Assembly (NCBI GenBank): GCA_965204215.1
Contig: CBDBDZ010000014.1
Location: 620,001 to 684,000, forward strand
Reading direction: 5' to 3'
Source: CBDBDZ01 sp965204215
GTDB lineage: Bacteria; Pseudomonadota; Gammaproteobacteria; Pseudomonadales; GM7GCV1
Length of the DNA: 64,000 bases
Shown: positions 17,460-27,158 of the stretch, piece by piece
Numbering within the stretch: position 1 is the first letter of the stretch
Layout of the letters: every line of letters begins with the position of its first letter
Program-made: the position numbers and the translations under genes
The notes under the pieces: generated by a model
Seen by the model: only the letters and a program-made list of their open reading frames with translations
Database searches by the model: none
Told to the model about the DNA's origin: nothing

Positions 17460-18117
17460 TTATCAAGTTGAACCCAGTATTATTCACCAACGCAATGGTG
17501 GTTTGATAATTGTGATTTGGCGTTCCAACAAATAATTTTACTGCTCTAATGTGGCTCCAATTGGTAACATTTCTGGATTGTTTGTAACTAAAAAATTCAT
17601 CCGATTGTTCCAAAAACAAAAATTGTAATTGATTAATATTGTCAATTAAGGGTGCGGAACGACTATTCTTTACCCAACTGTTAGTTGTAATGTTATAACC
17701 TCTACAATAAAGAGATTTTGAACCATGGTTATTGTCAGACACGAAAAAGACATTAGCTATGCTATCGTTCTCACCTATATGGCGCCATTGACCTGTACAA
17801 TCATTACTGATTGTGCCTGGTTGAATAATGGCTATTTGACTGGTTACCTCATCATTATAAGTACAAGGATTATCAAGACCGCAGGCACCTTGGTAGAAAA
17901 ATTGATTTTGATTACCAGACTGGGCAATAGCGGTAATTAAAGAATCAAACGCAAACTGATTATCGTTAAGGTACTCGGAGTGAGCTAACGTATTGCGATA
18001 GAAGATTTGTTGGTTCAGCATTAATTGCAAAATGCCCAACAATAATAAACTGCTCAGCAAGGTACTAATGATAATCTCTAACAAACTAAAACCATTCTGT
18101 CTGATTACTGTTGGCAT
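17353..18117 (-). CDS. pilW: Type IV pilus minor pilin PilW
   Basis: Prepilin-like protein of about 254 residues from the ATG at 18117: MPTVIRQNGFSLLEIIISTL, with the prepilin peptidase site G-FSLLE and a methylatable Phe. An upstream in-frame start at 18147 would place the site too far in. The body contains paired cysteines (CGLDNPCTYN) and SLYCRGYN as in PilW proteins. The start overlaps pilV by 13 bases. The final part, from about NFNPDYALDF on, is encoded by a palindromic repeat element, so the natural C-terminus has been replaced. The protein may still function because C-termini of this family vary. Confidence 0.83.
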   Translation of the reverse strand: MPTVIRQNGFSLLEIIISTLLSSLLLLGILQLMLNQQIFYRNTLAHSEYLNDNQFAFDSLITAIAQSGNQNQFFYQGACGLDNPCTYNDEVTSQIAIIQPGTISNDCTGQWRHIGENDSIANVFFVSDNNHGSKSLYCRGYNITTNSWVKNSRSAPLIDNINQLQFLFLEQSDEFFSYKQSRNVTNWSHIRAVKLFVGTPNHNYQTTIALVNNTGFNLINFNPDYALDFVMNTKMAVKTGARARTINAGIATLW

Positions 18118-18449
18118 GATACTTCCCAAAAATCCAGGTATGCCCAATCATTGACAGTACAAGAGTGATATGCGTTACATTGCTGTTTGGGTGGGTCATT
18201 GCAATCGGGCCTTGATAAAAATAATTGTTGCAATTGACCTTCAGTGACAGATAGTTGTGCTACATCGTTAATGCTCTGCCTGGTTACCTGCAATAATATT
18301 TGTGTAAATTGTTGTTTCTGTTGCTTTTGCAGACTATAAATTTGTAATCTGCCCTGATTAAAAAGCACAAGCCCCAAACTGATAATCAGTAAAGTAACCA
18401 GCATCTCTAATAGAGAAAAGCCCTTATTAATTTGCACCTTCTTATTCAT
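18105..18449 (-). CDS. pilV: Type IV pilus minor pilin PilV
   Basis: The ATG at 18449 gives MNKKVQINKGFSLLEMLVTL, a class-III prepilin leader with cleavage at G-FSLLE. The open frame extends further upstream but that segment is antisense to the end of fimU. The product of 114 residues is shorter than Pseudomonas PilV (about 185). It has cysteines in CNDPPKQQC and CTVNDW near the end. Overlaps with both fimU (8 bases) and pilW (13 bases) show a single translational unit. Confidence 0.82.
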   Translation of the reverse strand: MNKKVQINKGFSLLEMLVTLLIISLGLVLFNQGRLQIYSLQKQQKQQFTQILLQVTRQSINDVAQLSVTEGQLQQLFLSRPDCNDPPKQQCNAYHSCTVNDWAYLDFWEVSCQQ

Positions 18450-18993
18450 TACAATTGCGGTTGTTATTGAACCATTGGCTGCGAAGACGACCTGACTTTG
18501 CAATGATGGCATCCACAGAATAAGCGCTTCCTTTTTGGTCAATGCAATATTTAAAAGTACCGGGAGCGTTGATAAACCCCACAGCATTAAATCGTAAAAA
18601 TCGATTGTTATTGCGCCAGCTAAGTGTCAGTTGATAATTGTTGGATAATGCCAAAGACCATTTATTAATAACAGCCTCATGACTATCTACCCGAGTATTC
18701 TGATTGCTATCAATAAATGCTTGAAACCCCATGTCCCATTGATTAACGCACTGATTGCTAACGACAGGGCACAGCGTTACCGTTTGATTGGTGATAATAG
18801 CGGCACGTCTGGTATTATGTAAGGCTTGGTTGAGTATCGAGAATTGTTGCTCGGCAACCTGGCGTTGATTTTGCCCAGTGATTGTATTCAAATTGATAGT
18901 CAAGAGGATGGCAATAATTGCCATCACCATAATTAATTCCAGCAAACTGAATCCCCTGATATATAAAAGCCTCTTAATTTTATTTCTTGCCAT
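18442..18993 (-). CDS. fimU: Type IV pilus minor pilin FimU/FimT (GspH domain)
   Basis: First gene of the minor-pilin row. The 183-residue protein starts MARNKIKRLLYIRGFSLLEL, with a basic leader and the prepilin peptidase site, then a GspH-type globular region with QWDMGFQAFIDSNQNTRVD, a hallmark of FimT/FimU pilins. Cysteines in TLCPVVSNQC probably form a disulfide. These pseudopilins prime pilus assembly at the inner membrane. The major pilin gene and pilY1 are not adjacent. Confidence 0.85.
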   Translation of the reverse strand: MARNKIKRLLYIRGFSLLELIMVMAIIAILLTINLNTITGQNQRQVAEQQFSILNQALHNTRRAAIITNQTVTLCPVVSNQCVNQWDMGFQAFIDSNQNTRVDSHEAVINKWSLALSNNYQLTLSWRNNNRFLRFNAVGFINAPGTFKYCIDQKGSAYSVDAIIAKSGRLRSQWFNNNRNCNE

Positions 18994-19038
18994 ACAGTTA
19001 CCTTAATGTTTACTTGCCTAATACCTATTTACGCTATA

Positions 19039-19080
19039 TAGTGGTAATAGCTATAAATAACCACTAAATATACTATTACC
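19039..19080 (+). promoter_or_regulatory. Competing hairpins just before a large lipoprotein start
   Basis: Two stems share bases. TAGTGGT (19039-19045) pairs with ACCACTA (19060-19066), while GGTAATAG (19043-19050) pairs with CTATTACC (19073-19080). They cannot form together because 19043-19045 belong to both. The second stem ends five bases before the ATG at 19085, where a ribosome site would be expected, and no good Shine-Dalgarno is visible. It may be a translational switch or a paired operator. Function is inference. Confidence 0.35.
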
Positions 19081-19084
19081 GGCT

Positions 19085-22000
19085 ATGTCGCGATTTAAAA
19101 ATCCCTTATCTTTCCCACCAATTCTGTTAGTTAAGGCACTCGCTTTGGCATTGTACATCATGTTGGCAAGTTGTGCAGGAGGTAGTAGTGTAAATGTTGA
19201 AAATACAAATGGAGGTGAAACACCAACAGTCGTTATTACTAACTCAACGCCAACCATTAGCTTAGGTGAAGATTTTGGTGCATTTGAACGCCAAACTATC
19301 GCATTAGTTGCCACTGCCAATGATGCCGATGGCGACACCTTGTCGTTTCAGTGGGAACTGCTTGATGCAGGAGGTACGAATTTGATTCTGCCCGTAACAA
19401 CGGCTTCAAGTTTAACCTTCACAACGCCAAATATAGTCAATGTTACAAGTATAACAGTGCAGTTAACGGTTAGCGATGCAAGCGCTAGTGCAACGGACAG
19501 TATTAATATTGATTTAAACAATCGAAGCCGTATTCTTTTCGGACCGATAGAAGGCGCTACCGTTTCCATAGCATTAATGTCCGCCCCTGATACCATTATT
19601 GAAACAACACGTTCATTAAGCAGTGACGAAGTTGACGATGTCGTCAATGATGCAGGGTTATTTAGTTTTGATTTGGATGGTGTAGATGATAACGAATGGA
19701 TGATTGCAACCAGTGTGGGAGGCATAGATATAGACCCCAACGATGACCAGGTATTTGAGCCTGCAGAAGCACGAGCTAATATAGGGACACAGCGCGCTAT
19801 AGGTAGAGCTATGGATTTTAGAAATGGCGTTTTTATTAATATTTTAAGCGAGCTATCCGTTATTGAATTGGAGCGATTAAGTACGCCGCTTGGGTCATTA
19901 GATCAGGAATTGATTGAACAGACCATTAATAGTGTTGCCACTCAATTTATAGATACAGACTTGACTAATGACAATACTATTGACTTCACCGATTTATTGA
20001 CTTTTTCAGCATATGATAACACTGCACAATTAAGGGTTAACTATGAAAAACAACTGTTGCCTATTGCCCAATCGTTGACATTTGGAGCTTTAGCTATCCA
20101 AATAAACACAGGTGCTAGTCCAGATAGTTTAATACCTATTGCTTCAAATATTGCTCTTAATGCGCCGCCAGAGATAACAGCAATTCCAACTCAAAGTGTC
20201 ACCTTAGGCAGTAACGTCAATATTGCAGCTATTGTCAATGAAAATGTTTCTTTTTCCTGGGAACAAATTGCAGGTGAGTCCATCGCTTTTAGTGGCGCTG
20301 ATACCAGCAATATTGAATTTGATGTCCCTGGCAGTTTTGCTGCAGGGCAAACATTGGTATTTATGTTAACTGTAACTGATACTCAATTAGCACAAGAAAC
20401 AATTCTAGCCAATGTTTTTATTAATAGCGATAATTTCTTACCTACTGTAGCATTGCAAGAATCGTTTTCTGCAACGGAAAACACACAATTAGTGCTAACA
20501 GCTACTGGTGACGATCAAGATGGTTTTATTCAAGGTTACCTGTGGATTAATGAAACAAATGATACCAATAACGTCAACTTCCCCATTTTGTTTGAAGAAT
20601 CTATTACCGTTACTTTGCCAGAAGTTTGTGCAGCAGGAGGTACAGCCAGGGTTACTGTTTTAGCTACAGATAATCGCGGCGGTTCAGCAACGGCAACTAC
20701 CACTATATTCATAGTGGATGACAATAATTTGCCTTCAGTTGCTTTTGATATAACCGATGGTACAGTTGTCAACGACAATACTATATTTACTATAAATTCT
20801 ATTGTCAGTGACCCTGACTCTTTTGTACTGTGTGGCGACATTTTGAATTATTCCTGGGTTCAGACTCAGGGACCATCGGTAAGTAATATTACCAGCCCAA
20901 ACGGACCTCAGGCGCAGTCATTTACCATGCAGTTACCCGATGTAAGCGCATCTGGGGCCACCATAACTTTTGAATTAATAGTATTAGATGCTGCTTCAGA
21001 GAGTGCACAAGGGTCTATTTCATTTTTTGTTCAGAATGTTAATCGCGCACCTAATGTTACTGTTAGCGCCAGCTCAACAGCCATTGATGAAGGTAATGTG
21101 GTAACGCTGACGGCAACACCGACAGATATTGACAACGGTGATTTCGTACAAAGTATTGAATGGCGCCAGATATCTGGCACGGCGGTAACCCTGTCCAACA
21201 CTAATACAAATGTTATTACCTTTACAGCTCCAGATATTGACAGTACTACTGAAACGCTGATATTTGAAGCCGTTGTAACCGATAATAGTGGCGCAACTGC
21301 CTTTGCTTCAATTGATATTGTCGTTAACAATGTGATTTTACCTGTGGGTATTTCTACAACGAATCAATCATTGACATCTACCTTTGCGCTATCAGTAACA
21401 GGAACTATCAGTGCAACGATTACCGGGACAGATACTAACACTTTTGATATAAATATTGTTCAACAACCCGCTTCCGGTACATTAACACTAAGTACAGACA
21501 TTACAGCCACTTTTAATTATACATTGTCATCCAATGATGCCGATGCACTCAATGTTTTGATCAACGGCACTTCGTTTGCCTTTACTGTGCAACTTAATAA
21601 CCAGCTCGTATCTCAAACTGCAGTATTTACGATTAACTTTAGAGATATAAGCTCGGCAATGGTTAACCTAAGCCCAATGAACAACGCAATTAATATTAGT
21701 ACCAGCCCTACCATTGTATTGTCAAGTAGTCTGCTACCGTTAAATTTTAGTGACTTCACTGTCAATAGCAGCAGTACAGCTTGTACAGGGACGATTCAGT
21801 TACGTTTATTAAGTAGTTCGAATTGTATTCCGTTGCAAATACAAGAATCAACAAATTTGGGGCGACAAATTACCATACGTCCACTTGAACAACTGCTACC
21901 AAATGCGCAATATACACTTAATGTACAATCATTAACCAGTATATTTGGCGCTCCAACAGCAAATTTTGGGCATATATTTACTACAGCTAATGGCAATTTA

Positions 22001-23734
22001 CTTATTACTGAGGTAGCAGTATCAACGCAGAACAATCAAGCCAGATGGTTTGAATTGTTTAATCCTAGTAACGAGCGGGTGAATTTAAATAACTTTGCAT
22101 TGCGTTCTCGAGTTATTAATAGCGATAATAACACCAACAATACTATGACTTTTTCCGCTTTCCCTAATGTTATTTTGGAACCTGGTAATTTTGTTGTCGT
22201 CAGGGCACAAAATGCAGATGCTGACCAACAGTTTATTGACGGTCCTGGAATTGTACACATCGGAAATGCTAACAACAGACCTTTTTGGGATAGTTCAGGC
22301 TTTATTGAAATTATCAATATAACAGGTGATACCTCTGCAACCGAAGATTACGTTATTTTTGGGTCAAGGGTTCCCGACCCCATTACTCCAAGTGCCTGGC
22401 TTGCCATATCAGCTGTTCCTGCTATTAATCAGACTCCTGGTTTTGCATTGGCAAGAAACGCATCAAACAGCGATACCAATGGTATTGCCGATTGGAGTGA
22501 ATCCAGCTTTTCAACGCCAGCTGGCCCTAATGATGTCTCATCTGCAGTCGATACTGATTTAGACGGTATACCAGACGTCAGCGAAGCTTTTGGAAGTACC
22601 TACGCTGGTATTATGCTATCAAATACCAATACCATGTTGCTGACAAATCGTCGTGAAATATTAGTTGAAGTTGATTTTATGGAATCGCTAGCAGGTGAAG
22701 AATTAAGCCCCAGGCTGGAAGCATTAGATATAGTGGTCGACAGATTCAGAGATTTGGGTATAGAAGTTTACTTTGATGTAGGAACACGCCTTGCAGAAGC
22801 TCTCAATGCGCAACTGCCTAATCAATTAAATAATGTCACCAATATTATTGATATGGGTGGAGGTAATGAGGTTAGTTTTATTGAGTCCGTTGGTTTTGAG
22901 CGCAATAACTCTTCGATGGTAAATGTTACATCATTTTATGATATCAAATTGCAAAATTTTGATTTAAGACGTTTAGGTATATTCCACTATCTGTTATTTG
23001 CCAACAGTCAATCACTTGATGGCAACCTGGCATCTAATGGTTCAGCAGAAATCAATGGCAACGATATGCTTGTCACGCTGGGAGATCGCAATTTATCAAG
23101 TAATGCACCAGAGTTCACCAATCAATTGATTCACGCTCAGGCAGCGTCAGTTATGCATCAACTGGGTCATAATCTGGGCCTGCTCCACGGCGGTAATGAT
23201 AATGTAGATTATAAGCCCAATTATTTGAGCGTTATGAATAATTTGTACCAGTTATCAGGTATCCCTGATATTACTTCTAATGCAGGCGACCGTTACTTTC
23301 AATCAGTTTTTACAGGGCAACCCTCCGCATCAAACTGTGTGCCCACTACACTAACATTTAATGCCGAAACGGCAGATTTCGTGACTAATTTTTCAGATGG
23401 TTCCTCTCAACCTTTAGATGAAACTAACCTTGATGAGTCCTTCGGTTTAAATAGAACAGGCAGTACAGCTGTTGACTTTAATTGTGATGGTGATAACACC
23501 GATGGAGTCAGCTCAACTTTTGCATTTAATATTAACCCTCAAGACAACAACACTGCTTCAACCTTAACCGTTCTTGTTGATCACAATGATGGTACCAACC
23601 TTGATTTAATCTTTCAAGATAATGCAATTAATGCAGCGAACAGACCAGCTCCACAAAACACTTCGCAACAAGATAGTTTACAATTAGCGCCCAATGGCCA
23701 ATTTCGCGACCAAGAAGCTGTTTGGTCACGGTAA
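19085..23734 (+). CDS. Large surface lipoprotein with PKD-like repeats, lamin-tail domain and degenerate metalloprotease site
   Basis: A 1549-residue protein not recognised as a named gene. A lipoprotein signal ends in MLASC with the lipid-bearing Cys at residue 30. Residues 50-150 and about 360-800 contain immunoglobulin/PKD/cadherin-like repeats (recurring D-x-D-G-D patterns, LTATPTDIDNGDF, VTDNSGA). Around 970-1090 is a lamin-tail-like segment (NLLITEVAV, WFELFNPSNERVNLNN). About 1155 has a calcium-loop DTDLDGIPDVSEAFG. From 1358 it has HQLGHNLGLLHGG followed by YKPNYLSVMNN, which is the HExxHxxGxxH zinc motif and Met-turn of metzincin-type proteases but with Gln at the catalytic Glu position. 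It is probably a non-catalytic adhesin or matrix protein on the outer membrane. It is divergent from the pilin cluster and could be functionally linked to it. Confidence 0.72.
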   Translation: MSRFKNPLSFPPILLVKALALALYIMLASCAGGSSVNVENTNGGETPTVVITNSTPTISLGEDFGAFERQTIALVATANDADGDTLSFQWELLDAGGTNLILPVTTASSLTFTTPNIVNVTSITVQLTVSDASASATDSINIDLNNRSRILFGPIEGATVSIALMSAPDTIIETTRSLSSDEVDDVVNDAGLFSFDLDGVDDNEWMIATSVGGIDIDPNDDQVFEPAEARANIGTQRAIGRAMDFRNGVFINILSELSVIELERLSTPLGSLDQELIEQTINSVATQFIDTDLTNDNTIDFTDLLTFSAYDNTAQLRVNYEKQLLPIAQSLTFGALAIQINTGASPDSLIPIASNIALNAPPEITAIPTQSVTLGSNVNIAAIVNENVSFSWEQIAGESIAFSGADTSNIEFDVPGSFAAGQTLVFMLTVTDTQLAQETILANVFINSDNFLPTVALQESFSATENTQLVLTATGDDQDGFIQGYLWINETNDTNNVNFPILFEESITVTLPEVCAAGGTARVTVLATDNRGGSATATTTIFIVDDNNLPSVAFDITDGTVVNDNTIFTINSIVSDPDSFVLCGDILNYSWVQTQGPSVSNITSPNGPQAQSFTMQLPDVSASGATITFELIVLDAASESAQGSISFFVQNVNRAPNVTVSASSTAIDEGNVVTLTATPTDIDNGDFVQSIEWRQISGTAVTLSNTNTNVITFTAPDIDSTTETLIFEAVVTDNSGATAFASIDIVVNNVILPVGISTTNQSLTSTFALSVTGTISATITGTDTNTFDINIVQQPASGTLTLSTDITATFNYTLSSNDADALNVLINGTSFAFTVQLNNQLVSQTAVFTINFRDISSAMVNLSPMNNAINISTSPTIVLSSSLLPLNFSDFTVNSSSTACTGTIQLRLLSSSNCIPLQIQESTNLGRQITIRPLEQLLPNAQYTLNVQSLTSIFGAPTANFGHIFTTANGNLLITEVAVSTQNNQARWFELFNPSNERVNLNNFALRSRVINSDNNTNNTMTFSAFPNVILEPGNFVVVRAQNADADQQFIDGPGIVHIGNANNRPFWDSSGFIEIINITGDTSATEDYVIFGSRVPDPITPSAWLAISAVPAINQTPGFALARNASNSDTNGIADWSESSFSTPAGPNDVSSAVDTDLDGIPDVSEAFGSTYAGIMLSNTNTMLLTNRREILVEVDFMESLAGEELSPRLEALDIVVDRFRDLGIEVYFDVGTRLAEALNAQLPNQLNNVTNIIDMGGGNEVSFIESVGFERNNSSMVNVTSFYDIKLQNFDLRRLGIFHYLLFANSQSLDGNLASNGSAEINGNDMLVTLGDRNLSSNAPEFTNQLIHAQAASVMHQLGHNLGLLHGGNDNVDYKPNYLSVMNNLYQLSGIPDITSNAGDRYFQSVFTGQPSASNCVPTTLTFNAETADFVTNFSDGSSQPLDETNLDESFGLNRTGSTAVDFNCDGDNTDGVSSTFAFNINPQDNNTASTLTVLVDHNDGTNLDLIFQDNAINAANRPAPQNTSQQDSLQLAPNGQFRDQEAVWSR

Positions 23735-23770
23735 TGCTTATTATAATTTGACTCGCACCCCATCCAGTTA

Positions 23771-25564
23771 ATGTCGGATCTGACGCATATTCGCAATTTT
23801 TCTATCATTGCACATATTGACCACGGAAAGTCGACCTTATCGGATCGTTTTATACAACATTGTGGTGGTCTGTCAGATAGGGAAATGGAAGAGCAAGTGC
23901 TGGATTCGATGGATTTAGAGCGTGAACGTGGAATTACCATTAAAGCCCAAAGCGTTACCCTGAATTACAAAGCCAAAGGTGGAAATTGCTACCAACTGAA
24001 CTTTATTGACACTCCGGGTCATGTTGACTTTTCCTACGAAGTTTCGCGCTCGCTGGCAGCCTGTGAAGGAGCCTTATTAGTGGTAGATGCTGCTCAAGGA
24101 GTGGAAGCGCAAACAGTTGCTAACTGTTATACCGCAATTGAGCAAGGTTTAGAAGTGATTCCCGTACTCAATAAAATTGATTTGCCACAGGCAGAGCCCG
24201 AACGCGTCTGTGTTGAAATTGAAGAAATTATTGGTTTGGATACTTTCGATGTGGTAACTTGTAGTGCCAAAACCGGCATAGGTATTAATGATGTGCTGGA
24301 ACAATTAGTGACTAAAATACCACCTCCTCAAGGTACACTCAGCGATCCTTTTAAAGCGCTAATTATCGACTCATGGTTTGATAATTATTTAGGGGTTGTA
24401 TCCCTGGTACGTGTTGTTTCAGGTGTTTTGAAACGCAAAGATAAAATAGTTTCCAGCCAGTTAGGCAAATCGCATGTAGTAGATAAGTTGGGAATTTTTA
24501 CGCCCAAAACTGAAGAATTGCAAGAATTAAAAGCTGGTGAAGTCGGCTTTGTGATAGCGGGAATTAAAGACATTCAAGGAGCGCCAGTGGGCGATACCCT
24601 ACTTCACGCTAACGATGAAATATCCAGTGCGTTACCAGGGTTTAAACAAGTACAGCCTCAAGTGTATGCTGGTATATTTCCAGTACTTTCCGATCATTAT
24701 GAAAATTTGAGAGAAGCGCTAGAGCGCCTGGCTCTTAACGATGCAGCATTATTTTATGAGCCTGAAAATTCTGATGCACTGGGCTTTGGTTTTCGTTGTG
24801 GTTTTTTGGGTATGTTGCACATGGAAATTGTACAAGAGCGTTTGGAGCGAGAATATAATATTGATTTAATTACCACAGCACCCACGGTTATCTATGAGGT
24901 TGTCAGTAAAAAAGGCGAGATTATATTGGTAGATAATCCCTCAAAATTACCTGATGCTGGTGCTATTGAAGAAATGCGTGAACCTATCTGTGAAGCTAAT
25001 ATATTAGTGCCCAAAGCCTATTTAGGACAAGTAATTTCGCTTTGTGTTGAGCGTCGTGGCGAACAGCGCAATATGCAGTATGTCGGAGAGCAAGTCTCAC
25101 TCACCTATCACTTGCCTATGGCTGAAGTTGTTATGGACTTTTTTGATAAGCTCAAATCCTGTTCGCGGGGGTTTGCCTCACTGGAATACAATTTTTTGAA
25201 CTTCAATAATGCTCCTCTGGTCAGGTTAGATATTCTTATTAACGGCGATAAGGTAGATGCTCTGGCATTAATTATTCACCGTGATAATGCCGCTTACAAA
25301 GGTCGACAAGTTGCAGACAAGCTCAAAGATTTAATTCCAAGACAAATGTTTGACGTGGCAATTCAAGCGGCAATAGGAGGGCATATTATTGCACGTACCA
25401 CCGTTAAAGCCATGCGCAAAAACGTATTGGCAAAATGTTATGGTGGCGATATTACGCGTAAACGCAAGCTGTTAGAAAAGCAAAAAGCGGGTAAAAAACG
25501 TATGAAACAAATCGGGCGGGTGGAAGTGCCACAAGAAGCGTTTTTATCTATACTCAGTACATAG
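23771..25564 (+). CDS. lepA: Elongation factor 4 (LepA)
   Basis: Ribosome-bound GTPase related to EF-G. All G motifs are present: AHIDHGKSTL, DTPGHVDFSYE and NKIDLPQA, and the characteristic C-terminal domain ends with GDITRKRKLLEKQKAGKKRM. The length of 597 residues is exactly typical. It leads the lepA-lepB-rnc-era-recO-acpS run on the plus strand. Upstream, the last gene ends 36 bases earlier. Confidence 0.98.
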   Translation: MSDLTHIRNFSIIAHIDHGKSTLSDRFIQHCGGLSDREMEEQVLDSMDLERERGITIKAQSVTLNYKAKGGNCYQLNFIDTPGHVDFSYEVSRSLAACEGALLVVDAAQGVEAQTVANCYTAIEQGLEVIPVLNKIDLPQAEPERVCVEIEEIIGLDTFDVVTCSAKTGIGINDVLEQLVTKIPPPQGTLSDPFKALIIDSWFDNYLGVVSLVRVVSGVLKRKDKIVSSQLGKSHVVDKLGIFTPKTEELQELKAGEVGFVIAGIKDIQGAPVGDTLLHANDEISSALPGFKQVQPQVYAGIFPVLSDHYENLREALERLALNDAALFYEPENSDALGFGFRCGFLGMLHMEIVQERLEREYNIDLITTAPTVIYEVVSKKGEIILVDNPSKLPDAGAIEEMREPICEANILVPKAYLGQVISLCVERRGEQRNMQYVGEQVSLTYHLPMAEVVMDFFDKLKSCSRGFASLEYNFLNFNNAPLVRLDILINGDKVDALALIIHRDNAAYKGRQVADKLKDLIPRQMFDVAIQAAIGGHIIARTTVKAMRKNVLAKCYGGDITRKRKLLEKQKAGKKRMKQIGRVEVPQEAFLSILST

Positions 25565-25602
25565 AGAGCTTTGTACAATATTTATTTATCATTCAATATT
25601 AT

Positions 25603-26433
25603 ATGAACATTAATTTAACTCTTTGGCTGATTGTAGCACTTAGTATCATGGGTAGCATTTTATTGCTGAACCGTTTTGTCTTTAAGCCACAGAAAATGTT
25701 TGGAAAAGAACTTGGCATTGTGATCTTTTCCAGGGAATTTTTTGGCGTTATCGCTTTTGTTTTTGTATTGAGGGCTTTTTTGTTCGAACCTTTCCAAATT
25801 CCCTCTGGTTCCATGATTCCCACTTTGAAAATCGGTGACTTTATTGTGGTTAATAAATTTGCTTATGGCATTCGTGTACCACTACTTGGAAATGTTATAA
25901 TTCCCATTAACAAGCCCAGGCGCGGTGACGTTATGGTGTTTATTCCACCAGGGGATGACAGACACTTTATCAAACGGGTTATTGGTCTGTCAGGCGATAT
26001 TGTCGAATTCAAAAACAATCAGGTAGTGATAAATGGAGTGAAAATGAAACAACAAGTGGACGAAGAAATCCTTCATAGTTACGGAGGCAGAAAATACCCC
26101 ACAAAGGTTTTTAATACGCAAACTGGCCAGCACAAGCATCAAATACAAACCCTGGATGGCAATTACAATACACTAGGCAGAACAGGTGTTTATCATGTGC
26201 CTGAAGGGCATTATTTTCTCGTTGGTGATAATAGGGATGGCAGTGCCGACAGTAGAAGTTGTTTTGGGCTGGATTACTGCAATCAACCCAGAGATAAAAC
26301 ACCTCATTACAATGGCTGGAGTGCAGTACCAGAGAGCAATGTTGTGGGAAAAGCCGTTTATATCTGGATGCACTGGGATGGTATCTTTAGCGGCAACGCA
26401 CCAAGCTTTGAAAGAAACCGGGTGATTCATTAG
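25603..26433 (+). CDS. lepB: Signal peptidase I
   Basis: Inner-membrane protease that removes signal peptides from exported proteins. The 276-residue chain has two N-terminal membrane segments, then the nucleophile in IPSGSMIPTL, the general-base Lys in HFIKRVIGLSGD, and the closing box GDNRDGSADSR. The spacing between lepA and lepB is 38 bases. Confidence 0.97.
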   Translation: MNINLTLWLIVALSIMGSILLLNRFVFKPQKMFGKELGIVIFSREFFGVIAFVFVLRAFLFEPFQIPSGSMIPTLKIGDFIVVNKFAYGIRVPLLGNVIIPINKPRRGDVMVFIPPGDDRHFIKRVIGLSGDIVEFKNNQVVINGVKMKQQVDEEILHSYGGRKYPTKVFNTQTGQHKHQIQTLDGNYNTLGRTGVYHVPEGHYFLVGDNRDGSADSRSCFGLDYCNQPRDKTPHYNGWSAVPESNVVGKAVYIWMHWDGIFSGNAPSFERNRVIH

Positions 26434-26456
26434 CGCTATGGTGCTATAGGTAGACA

Positions 26457-27146
26457 ATGGCAAACCTTGCACAACTTCAGCGAATCATACAGTATCAATT
26501 TAATCGTCAAGAGTTATTACAACAGGCTTTAACCCACCGAAGTTGTGGAAGTTTTAATAATGAGCGGTTGGAATTTTTAGGAGACTCTTTGCTCAACAAC
26601 ATTGTTACTCGCTATATTTATAATAACCACATTTCGCTTAACGAAGGTGAGCTAAGCTGTTTGCGTGCTTATGTGGTCAACAATGATACATTGGCAAGTG
26701 TGGCAGAAACATTAGAACTTGCCACACATATTGACGTTGGCCCATCATTGCAAAACGGAGCTTTTCGTTCAGTTTCAGTTTTAAGCGATTGCTTTGAAGC
26801 CATTATCGGAGCTATATTTGAAGATGGCGGTTGGTTGCCCACAGAACTTTTCGTGACAACCTTTTTGCAAACGCACTTAAATGACTTAAGTGTTACTGCA
26901 CAACGAGATGCTAAATCAGTGCTACAGGAATGGTTGCAGAATCGGGGTTATCATTTGCCCGAATATGCTATTGTCAATGCCACAGGCCCTAGCCACCAAC
27001 GGCATTACGAAATTTGTTGTATACTGAAAGACTATGAAAAAATCACCAATTTCCCCATACAGGGAACCCTAGGTTCAGGCAATAGTCGCAAAGTTGCCGA
27101 GCAAATGGCAGCTAAATTAGCCCTGCAAATTATTCAAACCAACTAA
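26457..27146 (+). CDS. rnc: Ribonuclease III
   Basis: Double-strand-specific endoribonuclease. The signature ERLEFLGDSLLNN lies near residue 37, a second acidic site DCFEAIIGAIFEDGG near 110, and a dsRNA-binding domain at the end (KSVLQEWLQNRGY, GSGNSRKVAEQMAAKLAL). Length 229 residues. In E. coli the Rnc protein cuts its own leader; a comparable leader hairpin was not searched for. era begins 12 bases after the stop. Confidence 0.97.
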   Translation: MANLAQLQRIIQYQFNRQELLQQALTHRSCGSFNNERLEFLGDSLLNNIVTRYIYNNHISLNEGELSCLRAYVVNNDTLASVAETLELATHIDVGPSLQNGAFRSVSVLSDCFEAIIGAIFEDGGWLPTELFVTTFLQTHLNDLSVTAQRDAKSVLQEWLQNRGYHLPEYAIVNATGPSHQRHYEICCILKDYEKITNFPIQGTLGSGNSRKVAEQMAAKLALQIIQTN

Positions 27147-27158
27147 ATTATTCTTAAA

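Noticed and set aside
20536..22317. Several minus-strand open frames inside the large lipoprotein gene
   Set aside because: They reflect biased codon use in the Thr/Ser/Asn-rich gene; the plus-strand frame has a signal peptide and domains.
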